Of a stretch of 64,000 nt of DNA, positions 6,438 to 14,294 are shown piece after piece. This stretch comes from a virus: positions 1 through 64,000 of IMG/VR virus record IMGVR_UViG_3300017917_001839; one strand, written 5' to 3'. The notes below the pieces were generated by a model, which was not told the origin of the DNA, searched no databases, and saw nothing but the letters and a program-made list of their open reading frames with translations. A program made the translations under genes and the position numbers. Each line of letters begins with the position of its first letter. Position 1 is the first letter of the stretch.

Positions 6438-9152
6438 ATGAGTTATGTGGATGCCTTTCACCACAAAGACAAGGATATTGTTTACGTCGTTGAACGAGTA
6501 AACGGTCAAAGAGTTCTAGTAGAACACAAGCCAGAATACAATTTTTATGTTGCAGATCCTCGCGGTAGTCATCGCAGTATCTATGGCGAGCCGGTAGCAG
6601 AAATTCGCTGCCGCGGAGTCAAAGACTTCCGCAAAAATGTTGCTATTAATAGGTCAAACAAAACCTATGAAAGCGATATCAAGCCAATCAACAAAACTAT
6701 TGCCAAGCACTATAACGGTGCCGAAACCCCAAAGCTACAAACTGCATTCTTCGATATTGAGGTGGACTTTGATCCACAGCGTGGTTACGCAAGTCCCGAA
6801 GAAGCATTTATGCCAGTAACTGCTATTGGCGTATACTTAGATTGGTTAGACACAATGGTGTGTCTTGCTGTTCCGCCAAAGACATTAAGTTGGGAACAAG
6901 CCCAAAGCATTGCCAGCAATCTTCCGGGTGTGCTACTATTCAAAACAGAAAAAGAAATGCTAGAAGTATTTCTTACGCTAATTGAAGACGCAGATATTCT
7001 CAGTGGATGGAACAGTGAGGGCTACGATATTCCGTACATTGTTCACCGCATCATTAAAGCACTTAGCAAAAATGAAACTCGTAGACTATGCCTTTGGGAC
7101 CAGTATCCCAAGGAACGTACATACGAAGCATTTGGCAGTGAGCGTGTAACATACGACTTGATTGGTCGTGTACACTTAGACTACATGCAACTGTATCGCA
7201 AGTACAACTACGAAGAGCGTCACAGTTACAGACTAGATTACATTGCCGAAATGGAACTAGGTGAACGCAAGGTTCCATACGAAGGTAGCTTGGATCGCTT
7301 ATACAATCATGACTTTGAAAAGTTCTTAGAATATAACATTCAAGATACTATGCTGTTGGGCAAGATGGATAAGAAGCTACAGTTCATCGATCTTGCTAAT
7401 ACAATTGCACATGATAACACTGTGCTGTTGCCCACAACAATGGGCGCGGTTGCTACCACTGAGCAAGCCATCATTAATGAAGCGCATCGCAGAGGATTCG
7501 TAGTACCTGATCGCAAGCGCGAAGAAAATTCAGATACGCAAGCAGCCGGTGCTTACGTAGCTTTCCCTAAAAAAGGCTACCACGAATGGGTAGGTAGCAT
7601 GGACATTAACAGTCTGTATCCATCTGTATTCCGTGCGCTAAACATGGCTGCTGAAACTATTGTTGGGCAGGTTCGCCTAGAGTACACAGAAAAAGAAATT
7701 CGCGACAAGACCACAGGGCGTTGGTGCGATGAAGATGGCTTGCCGCAAAAGGCTGTTAGCTTTGCTGACGCTTGGTTAGGTAAGTTTGCTTGTAACGAGT
7801 ATGAACTCATTATGCGCAAAGATACTAACACAGTATTACACTTAGACATGGAAGATGGTAAAACCATCGACTGCACCGGTGCCGACATTTACAATTTGAT
7901 CTTCCATAGCGGTCAACCATGGAACATCAGTGCTAATGGCACTATCTTTAAAACAGACTTCCAGGGCATTGTCCCAGGTTTGCTTGAACGTTGGTACAGT
8001 GAACGTAAAGAACTACAGGCTAAAAAGAAAGACGCTACTACACCAGAAGAAAAGGCGTTCTGGGACAAGCGACAGCTGGTTAAGAAGATTAACTTGAACA
8101 GCTTGTACGGCGCTATTCTTAACCCGGGTTGCCGCTTCTTTGATAAGCGTATTGGTCAGAGTACAACACTAACAGGCCGAAGCATTACACGTTTCATGGC
8201 TGCTAAGACCAACGAACTACTCACAGGCGAATATGATCACGTAGGAGATTGTATCATTTATGGCGACACTGACTCTGTATACTTTACCGCTGTACCTGCA
8301 TTACCTGCTGGCAGCGAATTAGATTTAGAAGGCGCTGTAAAACTATACGACCATATCAGTGATACTGTTAGTGATGCGTTTCCTAACTTCTTGAAGGAAG
8401 CATTTAATGTTCCGTTACAAAATGGTAAGGTACTAAAGGCAGGACGAGAAGTCGTTGGACGAGCAGGGCTGTTTATCACTAAGAAGCGTTATGCTATTAA
8501 CTGTTGGGACATCGAAGGTTATCAACCAGAAGGTGGTAAGCTCAAGATCATGGGTATGGAAATCAAGCGCAGTGACACGCCCGAATTTGTACAGGACTTC
8601 CTAGAAGAAGTTCTCAATGATGCACTAAGCGGCAAAACTGAAAACGAAGTTATTGAAAAGATCCGTGCATTTAAGAAAGAATTCCAAAGCATTGAGCCTT
8701 GGAAGAAGGGCATGCCTAAACGTGTTAACAATCTTACTGCATACACAAAGAAGATTGAAAAAGCCAAGCACCTTGATAACAATCTAAAAATTAAAAGGCT
8801 ACACGACCTCAAAGAAGAATCCAGCAGTAACACTATCCCAGGTCACGTTAGAGCCAGTATCAACTGGAACGAACTTAAACAAGCAAATGGCGACCAATAC
8901 AGTATGAGCATTACTGATGGCGCCAAGGTTATTGTTTGCAGATTGAAAAGTAATCCTATGGGATATAGCAGTATTGCTTACCCAACAGACGAACTTAATC
9001 TTCCACAATGGTTCAAAGAACTGCCATTTGACGAAGCTGATATGGAAACCGCAGTGCTTGATAAAAAGGTGCAGAACGTTCTAGGTCAGATGGGTTGGGA
9101 AATTGATCGTGCCAACGAGAGCGAAGCACTACAAGAGTTCTTTGAATTCTAA
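6438..9152 (+). CDS. 43: DNA polymerase, family B (T4 gp43 type)
   Basis: The 904-aa length is close to T4 gp43 (898 aa). It carries a 3'-5' exonuclease Exo I motif FDIEVD (D106, E108), a second exonuclease region GWNSEGYDIPY, polymerase motif A DINSLYPS with D389, motif B KKINLNSLYGA, and motif C GDTDS with D610 and D612. All catalytic acids are present, so it should be an active replicative polymerase with proofreading. GGAG about 10 bp before ATG 6438 supports the start. The sliding clamp follows directly, as expected for a replication module. Confidence 0.97.
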   Translation: MSYVDAFHHKDKDIVYVVERVNGQRVLVEHKPEYNFYVADPRGSHRSIYGEPVAEIRCRGVKDFRKNVAINRSNKTYESDIKPINKTIAKHYNGAETPKLQTAFFDIEVDFDPQRGYASPEEAFMPVTAIGVYLDWLDTMVCLAVPPKTLSWEQAQSIASNLPGVLLFKTEKEMLEVFLTLIEDADILSGWNSEGYDIPYIVHRIIKALSKNETRRLCLWDQYPKERTYEAFGSERVTYDLIGRVHLDYMQLYRKYNYEERHSYRLDYIAEMELGERKVPYEGSLDRLYNHDFEKFLEYNIQDTMLLGKMDKKLQFIDLANTIAHDNTVLLPTTMGAVATTEQAIINEAHRRGFVVPDRKREENSDTQAAGAYVAFPKKGYHEWVGSMDINSLYPSVFRALNMAAETIVGQVRLEYTEKEIRDKTTGRWCDEDGLPQKAVSFADAWLGKFACNEYELIMRKDTNTVLHLDMEDGKTIDCTGADIYNLIFHSGQPWNISANGTIFKTDFQGIVPGLLERWYSERKELQAKKKDATTPEEKAFWDKRQLVKKINLNSLYGAILNPGCRFFDKRIGQSTTLTGRSITRFMAAKTNELLTGEYDHVGDCIIYGDTDSVYFTAVPALPAGSELDLEGAVKLYDHISDTVSDAFPNFLKEAFNVPLQNGKVLKAGREVVGRAGLFITKKRYAINCWDIEGYQPEGGKLKIMGMEIKRSDTPEFVQDFLEEVLNDALSGKTENEVIEKIRAFKKEFQSIEPWKKGMPKRVNNLTAYTKKIEKAKHLDNNLKIKRLHDLKEESSSNTIPGHVRASINWNELKQANGDQYSMSITDGAKVIVCRLKSNPMGYSSIAYPTDELNLPQWFKELPFDEADMETAVLDKKVQNVLGQMGWEIDRANESEALQEFFEF

Positions 9153-9171
9153 AAAAATCAAAAAAATAGAC

Positions 9172-9198
9172 TTGACAAATCTAAATATATCATATAAA
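9172..9198 (+). promoter_or_regulatory. Probable promoter upstream of the clamp gene
   Basis: TTGACA at 9172-9177 is followed by an AT-rich region with CATATAAACT. TATAAA (9193-9198) gives a short 15-bp spacer and TAAACT (9195-9200) gives 17. The -35 is clear and the exact -10 is not. Confidence 0.6.
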
Positions 9199-9224
9199 CT
9201 TAAACATTATAACAGGAGCATTCT

Positions 9225-9980
9225 ATGGCTAATAACTACATCAAAGACACACTAAAAGATGTGCTAAGACATACACACAGTCTCGGCATCTTTGAAATGG
9301 TAAAGATTTCCGGAACACTGGAAGAAACAAACATCGAAACTGTTGACGCAAACAAGACAGTAATTTTTAAAGGCAAGACAGTTAATCCTGTAGCAGACTT
9401 TGTTGACGCTACAGTTGGACTAAGCCGCATGAGCGTACTAGATGGTTATCTAAAGTACCCCGGATTTGACGATGAGGCTGCTACTGTTGCTGTTGTTACG
9501 CAAAATCGCAATGACGTCGATGTTCCCGTTGAAGTGTCTTTTGTTGCAGCCGACGGTACAGATGCTAACTATCGTTTCATGCTAGCAGACGTGGTTAATC
9601 AACAGCTTAAAGAAATTAAGTTCAAAGGTGCAGAGTTCGATGTTAACATTGTACCCAGTGCTAAGAACCTCAAGGATCTAAGCTACTTCAATGGCGTGCT
9701 CGGTGCGTTTGAAGCAAACTTTAGTCCTCGCACCAAGGACGGCAAGTTGTATTTCCACATTGGCGACGGTGCTAGCGATCGTACAAAGATTCTTATTGCC
9801 GAAGCAGTTGACGGCGAGATTACTAGCGAATTCCGTTGGCCACTAGATATTGTACTAAAGATTCTTCGCTTGGGTGATAACAGTAATGTTGTTATGAGCA
9901 TTAACAGCAAAGGACTACTACAGATTAAGGTACATAGTGGTCTAGGCGAGTACACATACCTATTGCCAGCAAAGAGCTAA
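9225..9980 (+). CDS. 45: Sliding clamp (T4 gp45 type DNA polymerase processivity factor)
   Basis: The 251-aa protein, slightly longer than T4 gp45 (228 aa), has the alternating strand/helix pattern of a two-domain clamp subunit. Its C-terminal run INSKGLLQIKVHSGLGEYTYLLPAKS closely follows the terminal strands of gp45 clamps. The position directly behind gp43 supports the call. By homology it should form a trimeric ring. It would tether the polymerase and, in T4, would also activate late transcription; that role fits the GATAAATA boxes. Clamp-loader genes are not in this window. Confidence 0.85.
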   Translation: MANNYIKDTLKDVLRHTHSLGIFEMVKISGTLEETNIETVDANKTVIFKGKTVNPVADFVDATVGLSRMSVLDGYLKYPGFDDEAATVAVVTQNRNDVDVPVEVSFVAADGTDANYRFMLADVVNQQLKEIKFKGAEFDVNIVPSAKNLKDLSYFNGVLGAFEANFSPRTKDGKLYFHIGDGASDRTKILIAEAVDGEITSEFRWPLDIVLKILRLGDNSNVVMSINSKGLLQIKVHSGLGEYTYLLPAKS

Positions 9981-9981
9981 T

Positions 9982-11541
9982 ATGACAGATTTTGGAAAAC
10001 GTCAAAGAGACTATGCTGTCTACTTGCCAGCTATTAGTAGTTTCTATACAAAACAATTACAAAAGGCCGTTGATAATCCAAGCGATTGGCGTATCCCTGC
10101 AGGCTTTGAATTTGGTAATGGTGGATTAGATTTTCTTAAAAGAAATGACAGCTACTATCATTATCCCTACGGACTTTACTCAGCAGGGCATGCACACTTA
10201 GATCCTGCTAAGAGTGATGCTGAAGAAGCTATGGTACAAAAGCGTGACCGTAGTTACACTACTATCTTAGGTGACTCAGGCGGTTTCCAGATTGCTACAG
10301 GTGTTCTTAAACTAGATTGGAAGAACGCAAAGGATCCAAATGATCCGGCACGTACCAAGATCTGCAACGACATCCTCAAATGGTTAGAGCATACTGCGGA
10401 CTGGAGCATGACACTGGATATTCCAGCATTTGCTGCCGTAGAGCCACTAAGCAAAAAGACCGGGCTTACAAGTTTCCAAGACACACTAGATATCAGTTTG
10501 CTTAACCTAGATTACTTTATGCGTAATCGTACACCCGGTGCAACCAAGTTCTTGAATGTTATCTCGGGCACAGATGAAGCAACTAGTAAGCAGTGGTATG
10601 AAAGTGTAAAACACTTTAGCAACAAGAGTTTTGTTGCGGAAGCATATGGCGATGCTAACCGCGCACTAGAAGGTTATGCGTTTGCTGGTATTAACATGAA
10701 GGATCTAAGTTGCGTATTGAATCGCTTGTTGGATCTACGTGAAGATGGACTATTAGAAGATAAGAACTGGATTCACTTCCTAGGTACCGGCAAACTGCAA
10801 TGGGCTTGTTATCTAACAGCTATCCAACGTGAACTACGTGTACATGATAATCCAAACATTACCCTAAGTTTTGACGCGGCAAGTCCGTTTGTTAACACAG
10901 CATATGGCCAGACTTATGCTCATAACTTCTTTGAGCCGGGCAAGTTTGGTTACTTCATGGATCGCGCATTTGACCAACAAGCTCTTAAGGGCAGTGACTT
11001 GCCTGCACCGTTTGGTCATAGTCCAGTCATGAGCAGACTAACTATGGGCGACCTATGTGTTATGTCAGCTGGAGACCTAGACAAAAATGGTAAGGCTAAA
11101 CTAGCAGAAGGTCAGCCATTGCTAGACAAGGAAGGTAAGCCAAAGTTAGATGCAGACGGTAATGAAATGTTTGCTGAACGCGACAGCACTAGCTGGGACA
11201 CACTAAGTTATCTTTACTATATGGGTCATAGTGTGTACAACCATATTGATGCTGTACAAGAAGCTAATCGACTAGCAGATGTTGAGTCATATCGCGAGTC
11301 AGTTGATTACAAGCACTGGAAGAAGCCTAGTAAGAAGTCATCAAAAGCCAACGAAGTATCACCATATGTTCCAGTTAACATTTTGTACTTCCGCAGTTTT
11401 ATTAAGGACTTGTTAGATCCAAACAACACTAATGCTAGACAAATGATTCGCGACTACAGCGACTTCCTTGCACACTTGAGTTTAGGTGGTGACGATGATG
11501 GCACCAAAGAAGAAATCCTAGACACATTTTTTGAGATGTAA
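9982..11541 (+). CDS. dpdA: DpdA-like (TGT-superfamily) DNA 7-deazaguanine transglycosylase
   Basis: The 519-aa protein has the TGT-superfamily motif DSGGFQ (D98-Q103) and a second region FLGTG...SFDAASP with D298 where the catalytic nucleophile of tRNA-guanine transglycosylases lies. The C-terminal zinc-binding cysteine cluster typical of bacterial TGT is not visible. Phage members of this superfamily (DpdA) exchange guanine in DNA for 7-deazaguanines. FolE and QueE in the same window supply the precursor pathway, which favours DpdA over a tRNA enzyme. It starts 2 bp after the clamp gene. An Asp/Lys-rich insert (about residues 365-395) looks like a loop. Confidence 0.8.
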   Translation: MTDFGKRQRDYAVYLPAISSFYTKQLQKAVDNPSDWRIPAGFEFGNGGLDFLKRNDSYYHYPYGLYSAGHAHLDPAKSDAEEAMVQKRDRSYTTILGDSGGFQIATGVLKLDWKNAKDPNDPARTKICNDILKWLEHTADWSMTLDIPAFAAVEPLSKKTGLTSFQDTLDISLLNLDYFMRNRTPGATKFLNVISGTDEATSKQWYESVKHFSNKSFVAEAYGDANRALEGYAFAGINMKDLSCVLNRLLDLREDGLLEDKNWIHFLGTGKLQWACYLTAIQRELRVHDNPNITLSFDAASPFVNTAYGQTYAHNFFEPGKFGYFMDRAFDQQALKGSDLPAPFGHSPVMSRLTMGDLCVMSAGDLDKNGKAKLAEGQPLLDKEGKPKLDADGNEMFAERDSTSWDTLSYLYYMGHSVYNHIDAVQEANRLADVESYRESVDYKHWKKPSKKSSKANEVSPYVPVNILYFRSFIKDLLDPNNTNARQMIRDYSDFLAHLSLGGDDDGTKEEILDTFFEM

Positions 11542-11543
11542 TT

Positions 11544-11717
11544 ATGTTTACTATGAGAATGTATGCGTGGAACTTGCAATGCACCAATCACGAGTGCGGT
11601 GCATTTTATGAACAGAAGAGAACAGAGCCCGATGTACTATGCAACCGTTGTGGTTCTTTGCTAACTGTTACAGAAAAAGTTATTTTTAAAGAGGATGACA
11701 AAGATGCCAATTCCTGA
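11544..11717 (+). CDS. Small zinc-ribbon protein, 57 aa
   Basis: ATG 11544 opens a 57-codon frame with CX4C (C13, C18) and CX2C (C33, C36), the spacing of a single zinc ribbon, followed by a short charged tail. It resembles the small regulatory-type zinc ribbons that phages place beside replication or modification genes. It lies between the DpdA gene and a membrane protein gene and overlaps the latter. Nucleic-acid binding is likely but inferred. Confidence 0.7.
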   Translation: MFTMRMYAWNLQCTNHECGAFYEQKRTEPDVLCNRCGSLLTVTEKVIFKEDDKDANS

Positions 11718-11892
11718 GAGAATTATTATTCCTGCCGCCAAGGATCCAAGTCGCGGACACTTTTATGTTAGCCTAGTAAAGAGTGGATTACGTATTGCAG
11801 CAGGTGGATTCCTACTAACAGGTAATGTATTCCTCGCTGGTATACTACTAATAGGTGCCGAAGTATTAGGCATTGTTGAGGAAATTGTATGA
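11704..11892 (+). CDS. Small membrane protein, about 62 aa
   Basis: ATG 11704 is preferred over ATG 11695 because AGAGG (11690-11694) is then correctly spaced. After a basic N-terminus (PERIIIPAAKDPSRG) the product has a long hydrophobic stretch, AAGGFLLTGNVFLAGILLIGAEVLGIV, predicting one or two short membrane helices. It overlaps the zinc-ribbon gene and the next gene. The function is unknown. Confidence 0.65.
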   Translation: MPIPERIIIPAAKDPSRGHFYVSLVKSGLRIAAGGFLLTGNVFLAGILLIGAEVLGIVEEIV

Positions 11893-12401
11893 ACCGAGAA
11901 GGTCACAATGATGTTAACTTCTTTGTAGGTACCGAAGTAGAACATAGCCCTGCACACGGACAGAGAACACTGTTTGTTGTAGGGCTACAGTCCAAAGAAG
12001 AAATCTTAGCTCGTGCGTTAAACAATAAATGCCCGCACATCTATTTAGGTGCCAACCAAAGTTTTGACCCAGCAACAGATGTCGAATGGGATAATTGGAA
12101 TAAATTAATTCGCGATCTTCTCAATGATGGCATTTGGGTTACACTAGACTTTGATGTTAAGTTTGCAAAGCATCCATGGTTCCACGATGGTGGTTGGTGC
12201 GAATTTGATAACTTTATCCCTATGGTTAGTGTTAAGTTGCCTTATATTAGGTTGTTCAACTACAACACTACAATCAAAATTGACGACACTGATTTTAAGA
12301 AATCAAATCCTGGTGTTTGGTGCCACAGCTTGCACAGCCTACAAAACAGAGAAAACTTCACTGACTGGTCTAAATATACTAGCGACGAAGTTATCTCTTG
12401 A
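11889..12401 (+). CDS. Conserved T4-like phage protein of unknown function, 170 aa
   Basis: The protein opens with DVNFFVGTEVEHSPA. It has conserved-looking blocks HIYLGANQSFDP, GIWVTLDFDVKFAKHP, FIPMVSVKLPYIRLFNYNTTIKIDD and NPGVWCHSLHSL. I recognise this combination from conserved hypothetical proteins of marine T4-like phages. The alternating strand/helix pattern suggests an alpha/beta (possibly TIM-barrel-fragment) fold with several His and Cys. It overlaps the previous gene by 4 bp. No reaction can be assigned. Confidence 0.7.
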   Translation: MNREGHNDVNFFVGTEVEHSPAHGQRTLFVVGLQSKEEILARALNNKCPHIYLGANQSFDPATDVEWDNWNKLIRDLLNDGIWVTLDFDVKFAKHPWFHDGGWCEFDNFIPMVSVKLPYIRLFNYNTTIKIDDTDFKKSNPGVWCHSLHSLQNRENFTDWSKYTSDEVIS

Positions 12402-12427
12402 CATACACAAAAAGTGTAGTATATTAT
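12398..12427 (+). promoter_or_regulatory. Sigma-70 promoter TTGACA-N18-TATTAT
   Basis: TTGACA (12398-12403) overlaps the end of the preceding gene and TATTAT lies at 12422-12427. The predicted transcription start is about 1-3 nt before ATG 12436, so the mRNA may be nearly leaderless. Confidence 0.65.
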
Positions 12428-12435
12428 AAACTAAT

Positions 12436-12618
12436 ATGAATATAAAATTAGAATGTGACGATGATGGAGTAGTAGTAAGTACCACGTTAAAGATTGATAG
12501 TTTAGATACTGAACAAGACTTACAAGAAGTCTTTATGAAGTTCATCAAATTTATTCGTAAGTGCGGTGCTAAGTTTCCTGAAGAGTTGGAACAAATAGAG
12601 CAGGAGTTTAGAAAGTAA
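12436..12618 (+). CDS. Hypothetical acidic protein, 60 aa
   Basis: This is a small protein with two predicted strands (IKLECDDDGVVVSTTLKI) then an amphipathic, Glu/Lys-rich helix. No Shine-Dalgarno can be seen before ATG 12436, and the -10 box ends only 8 nt upstream. The stop overlaps the next ATG (TAATG). No family is recognised. Confidence 0.65.
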   Translation: MNIKLECDDDGVVVSTTLKIDSLDTEQDLQEVFMKFIKFIRKCGAKFPEELEQIEQEFRK

Positions 12619-12812
12619 TGGAAATAATTATTAACATTATAGTTGGCTTAGCCGCATTTGTTTTCTTTTCTATTCTTACTTGGTTTGTTTGGGAATCAAA
12701 CAAATATATTTCCGAACGCAATCGTTTAAGAAAAGAAACAGGCAAATACTACGAACATGAGATCCACGAAGAAATACTAAGGCGTTCAGCCGAAAGCAAG
12801 GACAAAGAATGA
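12618..12812 (+). CDS. Small single-pass membrane protein, 64 aa
   Basis: An N-terminal hydrophobic helix (IIINIIVGLAAFVFFSILTWFVW, residues 3-25) is followed by a charged coiled-coil-like tail (SERNRLRKETGKYYEHEIHEEILRR). It is typical of phage inner-membrane accessory proteins with a cytoplasmic tail. It overlaps both neighbours. The function is unknown. Confidence 0.7.
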   Translation: MEIIINIIVGLAAFVFFSILTWFVWESNKYISERNRLRKETGKYYEHEIHEEILRRSAESKDKE

Positions 12813-13219
12813 AAACTATTTGGGTTACGTTTCAAAAAGAAGGCGTCCACATGTATCCGGGTGCCGACACAGATCCTAAGTTAGCCACAGGCGGATGGGA
12901 TGATGTAAGTTTTCTAGGTGTGCCGCACAGGCACATGTTCCATTTTAAAGTATGGATTGAAGTATTCCACGACGATAGAGATATCGAATTTATTCAGTTT
13001 AAGCGTTGGCTAGAACGTCAGTACAGCACAGGCGTACTTGAATTGAATCATAAGAGTTGCGAGATGATCGCAGAAGATTTAGCACAGACAATTAGGAAAA
13101 AGTATCCTAGTCGCTGGCTAAAAATTTCTGTAGCCGAAGATAATGAAAACGGCTGCGAAATTGACTTTCCTGTTCAATTAGAAGATTGGCAGGTAGACGG
13201 TCCAACACATTTCAATTAA
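12809..13219 (+). CDS. T-fold, QueD/6-pyruvoyltetrahydropterin synthase-like protein (divergent)
   Basis: The 136-aa protein follows the pattern of the QueD family: an N-terminal strand with H14, a second strand starting HRHMFHFKV (H40 and H42 in the place of the zinc-binding HGH), a helix EFIQFKRWLE where QueD has its DF..LK helix, NHKSCEMIAEDLAQTI as the helix that normally begins NPTSE, and KISVAEDNENGCEI with the conserved Glu. The three His needed for zinc are available. However, the catalytic Cys four residues before the HxH is Leu here, and the LDHxxLN segment is missing. It may be an altered enzyme or a non-catalytic T-fold protein. FolE, QueE and DpdA nearby support a link to deazaguanine synthesis. 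Confidence 0.5.
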   Translation: MKTIWVTFQKEGVHMYPGADTDPKLATGGWDDVSFLGVPHRHMFHFKVWIEVFHDDRDIEFIQFKRWLERQYSTGVLELNHKSCEMIAEDLAQTIRKKYPSRWLKISVAEDNENGCEIDFPVQLEDWQVDGPTHFN

Positions 13220-13231
13220 TAGGAGAAAAAC

Positions 13232-13420
13232 ATGACCGAGACACATTTGAAGATGAAGACACTATTCGATGAATACCTTAAGGAATCAGAAGCATTTGAA
13301 GTAAAGGGCGTTAAGGCAGCGGCTGCTCGCGCTCGTAAGGCACTAGGTGAGCTTGGTAAGCTAACCAAGCTTCGTCGTGCTGAAATTCAGGATAAGAAGA
13401 ACGCTGCTAGCGCAGGCTAA
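13232..13420 (+). CDS. Small basic helical protein, possibly DNA-binding, 62 aa
   Basis: It has a strong Shine-Dalgarno (AGGAG). The product is Lys/Ala/Arg-rich (KGVKAAAARARKALGELGKLTKLRRAEIQDKK), all helical, with a histone-tail-like composition. I recognise it as a small conserved protein of marine T4-like phages. A nucleoid- or DNA-associated role is inferred from composition only. Confidence 0.7.
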   Translation: MTETHLKMKTLFDEYLKESEAFEVKGVKAAAARARKALGELGKLTKLRRAEIQDKKNAASAG

Positions 13421-13432
13421 GGAGAAAAGGTA

Positions 13433-14110
13433 ATGACACCTGACGTATCATACAGAACAGCAACTGACATTAATGTTGCAATGGCGAGAGTCTACAACAA
13501 CATGTTTTTTGCTGTGCTTACAAGCATGGTGGTAAGCTACTTTGTTGGTAGCTCACCAGAACTACTACAATTCTTTTTTACAGGATTTACCAAGTGGGTA
13601 GTGATTTTTGCACCACTGGCATTTATCTTTGCTGTGCCATTCTTGCTTAATTCAAGCATTGGTCGCACAGGAAAGCTACTAGTACTGCATGGCTTTGCGG
13701 CCTTAATGGGACTTAGTTTTGCTACCATCTTTGCTGTATATACAATGGGCAGTATCTTTAGTGCCTTTATGGGTGCAGCCGTACTTTTTGGGACTATGAG
13801 TTTTTATGGATATTTCACGAAGAGAAGTCTTGATAGCGTTGGCCGCTTTATGTTTGTTGGTCTTATTGCTATCATCATTGCCAGCATTATTAATATTTTT
13901 GTTGGTAGCACTTTGGCTGCTATGGTAATTAGTGCCTTAGCAATCATTGTTTTCTTGGGACTAACTGCTTACGATACACAAAAGATTCGTGAGCAGATTA
14001 TGTACAGCAACTTTGACGACAGTGCAGAAATTTCAGGTGCGCTAACACTGTACTTGGATTTTATTAACTTGTTTATTAGCTTGCTGAGTCTCTTTGGTAA
14101 TAGGAAGTAA
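13433..14110 (+). CDS. Bax inhibitor-1 / YccA family membrane protein
   Basis: The 225-aa protein has about seven hydrophobic segments with the spacing of the Bax inhibitor-1 (TMBIM/YccA) family. It also has the family's C-terminal signature: LTAYDTQKIREQI, then an acidic loop and GALTLYLDFINLFISLLSLFG. Bacterial members are pH-sensitive calcium-leak channels, and YccA restrains the FtsH protease; both are literature knowledge for the family. In a phage it may protect the host membrane or modulate FtsH during infection, which is inference. It is flanked by small early-type genes. Confidence 0.85.
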   Translation: MTPDVSYRTATDINVAMARVYNNMFFAVLTSMVVSYFVGSSPELLQFFFTGFTKWVVIFAPLAFIFAVPFLLNSSIGRTGKLLVLHGFAALMGLSFATIFAVYTMGSIFSAFMGAAVLFGTMSFYGYFTKRSLDSVGRFMFVGLIAIIIASIINIFVGSTLAAMVISALAIIVFLGLTAYDTQKIREQIMYSNFDDSAEISGALTLYLDFINLFISLLSLFGNRK

Positions 14111-14111
14111 A

Positions 14112-14294
14112 ATGAGCGAAGCACCCAAAAGTGCTGATGATCAAAATGCGGTAACCGATCAGCCTGAAAAAGTTGATAAGGTTACCGCAGATCGTCTAAA
14201 TAACTATGCACAAAGCCTTAACGATCCTATTACACATGTAGTGGATTATGGCGGATTAACAGATAACACACAGAGGAAAAACAAGAATGCGTAA
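14112..14294 (+). CDS. Hypothetical hydrophilic protein, 60 aa
   Basis: ATG 14112 follows the BI-1 stop closely; GGAAG precedes it. The product is an acidic, disordered-looking N-terminus (SEAPKSADDQNAV...) followed by TADRLNNYAQSLNDPITHVVDYGG. It overlaps the next gene by 8 bp. No domain is seen. Confidence 0.6.
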   Translation: MSEAPKSADDQNAVTDQPEKVDKVTADRLNNYAQSLNDPITHVVDYGGLTDNTQRKNKNA

